Of a stretch of DNA of 64,000 bases, positions 58,025 to 64,000 are shown one piece after another. Source of the DNA: Fragilaria crotonensis (lineage: Eukaryota > Bacillariophyta > Fragilariophyceae > Fragilariales > Fragilariaceae); assembly GCA_022925895.1 (NCBI GenBank), contig JAKSYS010000073.1:62001-126000 (forward strand). The letters run 5' to 3'. A program made the position numbers and the translations under genes. Position 1 is the stretch's first letter. Every line of letters starts with the position of its first letter. The notes under the pieces are model-generated. The model saw only the letters and a list, made by a program, of their open reading frames with translations, did no database searches and was not told the DNA's origin.

Positions 58025-59275
58025 ATGCCGGGTCGTGCTGATTGTTGCGGTGCAGGAACCTCGTTTGAGGCATCGAGCTGGCTCTCACTTGATCCCTGCG
58101 GTCTCTTCTGCATCTCATGCAGTTTTGGAGTTCACGTGTTTGCCACGACTGTGATTGCGCTGTATTTGATCTCCGACTCGTCCGTGGCCCAAAGTGTCTT
58201 TGGAATAATCTACCTACCATTAACTATTCTTGCCATTTGGAGTCTCGTCAAGGCCTGGAGGACAAATCCTGGTGCTGTTCCGATGGGAGCACGGCCATTA
58301 ACGACTGTGAAGAGAGCACAAGGAAGCAGTACGACAACCGAAGAGCAGAGAGAACTTCAGCGGTCCATTCGTAGATGTCACAAATGCAATGATAATTACA
58401 AGCCGCCGCGAGCACATCACGACTCTGTTACCGGACGATGCATTGTCAAATTTGATCATTACTGTCCTTGGGTTGGAAATGCCGTGGGAGCACTGAATCA
58501 CAAATTCTTTTGTCTCTTTATTGGATACTCTGCATCCACCTGCATTATGAGTATTTTCTTTATTGTCCTACGCATGGTGGCGTGCGCGTCGTTTCACGGA
58601 GAAGTTGAACCAAGCAGTGCCACCAGTGTTGGAGAGAGCCAGGTTGATCACTCGCAAGCAGATTGGCACGCGCCAACGAACAAAAAGGCCGACCCAACTC
58701 GTCTCCTACAAGAAGGAGGCTATCTCAATTGCAACACCCTCTTTTCAAACTACTTCGTTATCATCCTCATGATCGTTGCCGTTTCCTTTTTGGTTTTCAC
58801 GTGCTGCATGTTTTGGGAGCAGCTCGAAGCGATTGAATCCAACACCTCCAAAATTGCCAGGATGAAGATCCGCGTGGGGGACGGTGGGACGGAACTGGAA
58901 CGGGTCTCGCACGACTTTAACGAAATGTTTGGTGGCGATTCCCCGAGCATCTCGTGGCACTGGTTCCTACCATTGGATGTACAATTTCCAAAAAGCATGT
59001 CTAAGGTGGTGCTCGGCTACGAGTGGGATCCCACATTTGGGGACAAGCCATTTCAGGAGAATGATTTGGTGGCGGTTATGGAGAAGAAGGAGGCAAATAA
59101 CGATGTCGATCTCGAAGCAGGCGAATCATTTTCCGATGAATGTAAAACACCATCATCCAGCAATAGTCCTAATGGGTCACTTCACTCTGTCGGCACCAAG
59201 AAGCGTTCGACGAGCAAGAAAGCGCTGATTGACAAACCAGAATTTGTGGATCGCACAAAGGATCGCCTTACATAA
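58025..59275 (+). CDS. DHHC-type palmitoyltransferase with DHYC active site and altered zinc ligands
   Basis: 416 aa, four membrane helices (about 30-52, 55-76, 158-185, 240-265), the usual DHHC topology. The cysteine-rich domain between helices 2 and 3 reads C118-x2-C121, then KPPRAHHDSVTGRC and KFDHYCPWVGNAVG. The acyl-accepting Cys147 is present, but the motif is DHYC rather than DHHC. Two positions that are normally Cys (HHC-S-V-C) are Asp133 and Thr136. DHYC enzymes such as yeast Akr1 are active, so activity is plausible; loss of zinc ligands is less usual. The C-terminal tail is Lys/Ser-rich. Single exon. Confidence 0.87.
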   Translation: MPGRADCCGAGTSFEASSWLSLDPCGLFCISCSFGVHVFATTVIALYLISDSSVAQSVFGIIYLPLTILAIWSLVKAWRTNPGAVPMGARPLTTVKRAQGSSTTTEEQRELQRSIRRCHKCNDNYKPPRAHHDSVTGRCIVKFDHYCPWVGNAVGALNHKFFCLFIGYSASTCIMSIFFIVLRMVACASFHGEVEPSSATSVGESQVDHSQADWHAPTNKKADPTRLLQEGGYLNCNTLFSNYFVIILMIVAVSFLVFTCCMFWEQLEAIESNTSKIARMKIRVGDGGTELERVSHDFNEMFGGDSPSISWHWFLPLDVQFPKSMSKVVLGYEWDPTFGDKPFQENDLVAVMEKKEANNDVDLEAGESFSDECKTPSSSNSPNGSLHSVGTKKRSTSKKALIDKPEFVDRTKDRLT

Positions 59276-59406
59276 TGTATCTGCAGCTCAGTAAATTAGG
59301 GAGCCCTAGATGTAGGAAGTGTCTGGTCAAATTTATATACTTGCACGGTACAATTTCGAGTCTCTTCATCTACTTCAGTATCCTAATCAAGGGTTCCAGC
59401 GCAACC

Positions 59407-61288
59407 CTAAGACGATTCCACAGCGTTTTCGACGTCGTGGGGGAGGATGCCTGTCGACGTGGCAACGAAGTCGTGTTCTTCAATCTTGCTATCCTCAGTG
59501 ACGTCCTCGATCTTGTTATCCTTCTTCTGCGCCTTCGCCATCGCTTCCTTCTCCCGATCTGGGTAAGCCAATGCGAACAGGAGGTCCAAATGCTGTCGAG
59601 AGTTTTGATGAAGCTGACCTTGAGGCGGAAGACTTTGAATGATGTCCTCACGACTACGACGTGGCACAGACCTCGTGACGGTCCCCGCCCCATCAGAGAT
59701 ACGAATATCGTCGTCATTGCTTCCGATTGAGCGATCATCACTGGTCGTTTGTCCAATCTCAAGGCAGTCACGTCCACTACCAGTGCGACGGACAGCTCTC
59801 AAGAGACGTCGATTCCACTTGTTCACAACTTTCATCGATATCATCGATCGTCCGAGCCGGAATTGAACGGGCTGAGATGGCGAGAGCTCTACAGGTCGTC
59901 GCAGATAAAGGTAGGAACCATTCGAAGACCCGGCGTCCGTGAAAATGAACTCACCATTCTTGAAGCGAATGGATGCATGACGAGCGGAGACTGTGCGGTA
60001 GTCCAAGACCATATCCGACGCAGAGGATCTACCGAGAAGGAGGGGACGAGAGGCATTTCGACCATCTGGCTTGAGGAGGGTGCTGAACGATAGCTGGAAC
60101 CTGGTCTTGAAAAGACGCTGTGCCATCTCATGCTTTGTAGCAACCAGCAAAGACACATATGGAGGTTCCAAAGACGACTTGAAAAGTTTAACGTGACGAC
60201 CATCCGTCAGCTTAAAATCAGACTTGAATGTGCTCTTGCACACTGAGCAAGTCGCATCGACGGAGGACAAGAAGCAAATCTGATTGTCAGCCTCAGCTGT
60301 GTGCCACTTGCGAAGACAGTCGACGTGTACATACTTCGTATCCCCGCTACACTTGCAAGGAGTAATGAGAGGGTTACTTTCCGAGCTTTCCTCATCAAAG
60401 CACATGTAGCAAACAGGGCTTTCGCCTCCGCCTTCCCGCTGGGTCTTGGTCGACGTGTCGATTCTCGCGCCACCTTCAACAGACTCATCCTCGGAGTTTT
60501 CTGCAAGAGTTACTAAATGTGAGTTAAAGCAAACCGAAATGATTCGACGATAGAAGGGTAGAACAAAACTTACCTCCGTCCGTTTCTCCCATGTCCAAAA
60601 ATCCGCCATTTCCAGAAGTGGTGTCCTTCATGATTTTCTGAATCTTCTCCTCACTGAGTAGGCGATTCTCAACGCCGTTGTGCGTTTCAATGACAACCAC
60701 ACCAACGGACCCCACACGGAGGAAATCACCAACTTGCAACGTATGTGGAGCAGGCGGATGTTTGCGATCGCCCAACAAACGACATGTCCCAGAATGTCGT
60801 GAAAAGGCTTCAGGGGCAGGTACCACCCAAAACGATTTTCCATGCGTAGTAACCAGCAGCTGGCAGGCTCTGGTATCACTCAACTCGTATCGTTGAAGCT
60901 TTCTGCCAACATGAGCAGCGTACTCAGCACCAAGGTCGGTAGCATTGGAGCCACGACTTCGGTTCGATCCCTGAATGATAACTCCCTGTAATCCATTGGA
61001 GAGGTGAACGTGAATATATACTTAGAAAAATGTCTTCAAAGGTAAGTTCACAATGACCCTCGCCAACACTTTCAACAGTCTTACCTCCGGCTTGACATTG
61101 AACGTTGTAAACTTCTTCTTTCCGTTTCCTTGACTGTTGTTGCATGGATAAACTCGAACTTCGACTTGGGTATCGAGACGAGCGTTGATATCCGATGCTG
61201 GATTAATGCACCGAGAGGGAGCATTAGCAGCAGAGGCTCCAACAGCGACGGTTGGACTAGCAATTGGTGAAGAATTGATTTGTTCCAT
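59407..61288 (-). CDS. FHA-RINGv(RING-CH)-FHA protein
   Basis: Three exons (61288-61085, 60985-60574, 60500-59407) with introns of 99 and 73 nt give 569 aa without frame breaks. A first FHA-like domain lies at about 70-175 (LLGDRKHPPAPHTLQVGDFL). A RING-CH finger follows, with CYMCFDEESSESNPLITPCK, VHVDCLRKWH and CSVCK giving C4HC3 spacing. The second FHA domain has LLLGRSSASDMVLDYRTVSA, RHASI and SSNGSYLY, which contain the phosphothreonine-binding Arg, Ser and Asn. RING-CH proteins are E3 ubiquitin ligases of the MARCH type, but the usual membrane helices are absent. A phospho-dependent ubiquitin ligase is a reasonable inference. Convergent with the DHHC gene, 130 bases apart. Confidence 0.85.
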
Positions 61289-63404
61289 GGTCGAATGCGT
61301 CGATATGCTTTTGAATTGATTAGCTCGAAATTGTCTCGATCTGGACACAATAATGAGATGGAAACAACGGTCGTGTAAGAAGGGAGACGAATGGACTCAA
61401 GAATACGATTGACATACGAGCGATCACCAAAAATTGGCCGGAAGTCGTTACAATTCCCTTTCTCTCCCAAGCCTTTGGAATTATCATTCACTGCAATTGA
61501 CTTCCAGTCCAGTGATAGATACCATCATCAATACGAGACAACCCTGCTTTGCAATTGCCGAAACAGAGAATTCTTTCATCGACGTAACGCAGTACAACCT
61601 GGCTCGCTCCACTGAATTTTCGCGTACTCAGCGACGCAGTCAACTAAAAAAATCGCATCGAGACTACGAACGCTCATTTGGAAGCACTCACCACTTCGTT
61701 CTCTCTAAAACTGCAACAAACAAGATGATCAACACAACTATATTCACCGACGATGTTGGCTGGCTTCAGGTATGGTCTCTTCCAACAAAGGAACGAAATC
61801 AACGAGCGAAGACCGTTCCCACAGAAACGATGAATTTGAGGTTGCCAGTCCAGGCGAGAGTTGGTCCAACCTTTCGTGAAAGTGACTGCGCCAGCCAGCC
61901 TTACGAAACGGGACGCAATGTCAGTCCTGGCAAAGGGAATTTTAGCAAGGCACATAACAGATGGCCTGATAAACGTCACACATGTCCGACAACGGCTTCA
62001 GAATTTAAAAATGTGTAGATTGGATGAATATTGGTATTTCCTTTGACATTACGATAACAATGACTTGAACCAAACTTTGCATACCTTTTTTACATGATGA
62101 TCAGATCATCCGTGCACCGAATTCGGAGTAAATGACAAATGACATAGAGTTGGAGAAAACACAATATAGATGATACTAAATATCGGATTACTGCAAAATG
62201 ACTTGAATATATAAATATAAATGAAATTTTCTGTATAAACTTAAAACCCGCATGACCTCATCAGGTACCCAATCAGATTATCAACTTACTTCCATGAGCG
62301 AAACATTTTGTTATCTTCATCCAAGAGATCGATAGTCATTTTGCGGTATACCACACGATCGAAGAGTCCCTGCACTTTTCTTTAATTTGATTATATATAA
62401 GGATTCTCCTCAATTAATCACTTCAAGCGCTGTAAGGTACAAAAAAGTTCCGCTCTTATTCGTTTAAATACGAACATTTATGCAATGCAAAGTATTTGCA
62501 CCTTGTACTGGAGTACCAGGTACCAGTACTCCGTTGCTCCGTTGCTCCGTTGTTCCGTTGTTCCGTTGTTCCGTTGTTCCGTTGCGCCCGCAGAGAGGAG
62601 CACACAGGCGCTCACACTTTTGCAACGCATGAAACGTGAAATACACCTGTCGCGCTACGAGACCGAGTACGAGTACTCAACGATCCACTATCAACTATCA
62701 ATGAGCATCAAAATGACGAGGCCAACGTCGTTGTCCGGAGACTTCAAACTCCAAACCCCACTTTGCCTGACATGTCTGTATTTGCACTTGGACCAAGTGT
62801 CGAGATGAGATTTTTGTCATAAATCAAGGACTTTGTGTCGCGACCAACTTGGAGCGAGCGTGGGAAGAATCCTACTACTTTGCTTCGGAAGAAAAATGTG
62901 TATACTGATTGGGGGTGGCTTTTGATTTTGGGTGGCATCAGTTGTCTATGAAAACTCTCTTGTTGAGCATGGTTGTGAGTTCAAGGAAACTCATCATATC
63001 ACCACGGTACGTGAAGCAGGAATGGCGTTTCCGCAAATGTTGTTTGACTGGCGACGCAGGATTTGCTTGAAAGGTGCGTGGGTGGTTTACGTAGTAAGGA
63101 TTCTGCTGCAACGTTCAGGAGAGAAAGGTTCGACATAACATGCGTGGGTACGTTGGTGTCAACTCCAATATTGCAAGCGTTCAAACCTTCACGGTCAGAT
63201 ACAATCAAGTGAATCGAGCAAGGCCCCTTCCTTTCACGCTCCTGCGGTGGTGCGTGGTGACTAAAGCGTTTCTGACACTGTAGGCACGCATTTGACTTGG
63301 TTATTCGAACCAGAGTGCATGCAGTTTACTCAATCACAAGGTTTAATGTGACGCATGGTAGTTCACGAACGCAGTTGCTTAAGATTTTGAAATTTTCTAG
63401 AGCA
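61289..63404. other. Intergenic region with an 8-bp tandem repeat
   Basis: About 2.1 kb. The left part is the FHA-RINGv promoter; an open frame at 61434-62018 (194 codons, plus strand) and one opposite it at 61979-61674 show no family resemblance. 62030-62470 is AT-rich. The 62531-62584 repeat follows. 63240-63400 is the 3' flank of the CSN6-like gene. Confidence 0.45.
62531..62584. repeat. CCGTTGTT tandem repeat
   Basis: Two CCGTTGCT, four CCGTTGTT and a partial unit, 8-bp period. Confidence 0.9.
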
Positions 63405-64000
63405 TTAAAATCGTCGCACGCCTAGTCCTCCGCGTCCGAATCCTCGTGCATGATCCTGCAACTCTCGAATCTTCCCAGTGTAGGCATGGACTGCCTGTAC
63501 CGTCTTGGCAGCAACGGCAAGGTGAGGAAGCCACACCTCGACACCGACGGGATCTGGATCTTTGGCCAAGAGCGGACCCAATTGGCACAGTACAGACTGA
63601 ACCGAACGCATCAGGGCGGGGTCGAAGGGAATTGTTCCATCATTCGTATCTTGCAAAAATTGTACCATCACGTCCAGACGATCTTTCAATTTGTGGAGCG
63701 CTTGCTCAATGGCGGTCATTTTCACCTCGTACTGCGAGGAATCGGAGGATTTAGGTTGCTGACGAAGGACAGTTTCAACAGCAATCTTTTCCGGTTCGCT
63801 GGTCTCCAACTTCCAATTATCTTCCAGAGCAACCAAGACTCCATCCGGCGATGTTTGGTAGAGTGATATTGGAAGACTGTCACTATCCGGAGAAGCTGCA
63901 TCTTCTTTCCCATTGTCTAATTGGCAGAAGCAGAAACAGAAATTACTGTTTTGAAAATGTCGTTCAAGCAGTTGGGTCGTTTTAAGATCACTCGCGTTCG
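63405..64000 (-). CDS. COP9 signalosome subunit 6-like MPN protein, C-terminal part
   Basis: The frame is open from the window end (5' part missing) to the stop at 63405. DSLPISLYQTSPDGVLVALE followed by KLETSEPEKIAVETVLR resembles the region after the MPN domain in CSN6, where LPVxVYES and TxEAERIxVDHVAR occur. The C-terminal helices IEQALHKLKDRLDVMVQFLQ and PALMRSVQSVLCQLGPLL match the MPN-associated helical region. CSN6 has a non-catalytic MPN domain and helps CSN5 in removing NEDD8 from cullins. eIF3f has the same layout and is the main alternative; the N-terminal half would decide. Confidence 0.6.
   Translation of the reverse strand, partial: NASDLKTTQLLERHFQNSNFCFCFCQLDNGKEDAASPDSDSLPISLYQTSPDGVLVALEDNWKLETSEPEKIAVETVLRQQPKSSDSSQYEVKMTAIEQALHKLKDRLDVMVQFLQDTNDGTIPFDPALMRSVQSVLCQLGPLLAKDPDPVGVEVWLPHLAVAAKTVQAVHAYTGKIRELQDHARGFGRGGLGVRRF

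Noticed and set aside
61434-62018. 194-codon plus-strand ORF and an opposing 101-codon ORF
   Set aside because: Both lie in the upstream region of the FHA-RINGv gene, show no domain, and have no sensible composition or conservation clue.

Overview
The window reads as nuclear DNA of a diatom, probably a pennate one. Genes lie on both strands, are mostly monocistronic, and often carry one to four short GT-AG introns (about 65-310 nt). Products include COPI coat, transportin, COP9 signalosome and cytochrome bc1 subunits. Stramenopile or diatom-typical items are a DUF6824 protein, a CBM20-TPS-TPP fusion, a PUFA-type elongase, ASAF-like plastid presequences and a diatom-type EEP/RT retroelement. 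Gaps between genes are full of short GTAC-containing words. No rRNA, tRNA, CRISPR array or bacterial-style operon was found.

Layout. 1-5.3 kb: a decayed non-LTR retrotransposon on the minus strand. 6.4-15.2 kb: a dual-specificity phosphatase, a nucleotide-sugar transporter, COPB2 and LAS1, each broken by one or more single-base frame changes. 15.4-17.0 kb: an internally deleted PIF/Harbinger element with a Myb-like gene. 17.3-18.2 kb: a mitochondrial carrier. 18.2-28.2 kb: repeat-rich DNA around a plastid YGGT protein and a fatty-acid elongase, with a 29-30 bp minisatellite, a three-copy dispersed repeat and a TIR transposon nested in one copy. 28.2-46.8 kb: a zinc-motif/KOW-like protein, trehalose-phosphate synthase/phosphatase, two hypothetical proteins, a phytol/dolichol-kinase-like CTP transferase, DUF6824, a CREST-like membrane protein, a GNAT acetyltransferase and UQCRB. 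47.3-48.6 kb: a foldback element with arms of about 400 bp. 48.9-64 kb: transportin, an AlkB-like oxygenase, DNAJC21, an Mpv17-family protein, a variant DHHC palmitoyltransferase, an FHA-RINGv-FHA protein and the 3' part of a CSN6-like gene.

How the genes relate. They do not form one pathway. Themes are membrane traffic and modification (COPB2, sugar transporter, DHHC, elongase), nuclear transport and ribosome biogenesis (transportin, LAS1, DNAJC21), and plastid or mitochondrial function (YGGT, Mpv17, UQCRB, carrier). Eleven or twelve one-base frame breaks fall in otherwise conserved genes, mostly between 6 and 15 kb and several in homopolymers. Residual assembly indels are the simplest explanation, so those genes are annotated as genes with their breaks noted. 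I did not find a clear new multi-gene system. The most interesting leads are the foldback element, the nested transposon, the TGCTGAC minisatellite, the CREST-like protein, the FHA-RINGv-FHA protein, the DHYC palmitoyltransferase and the altered TPP motif.
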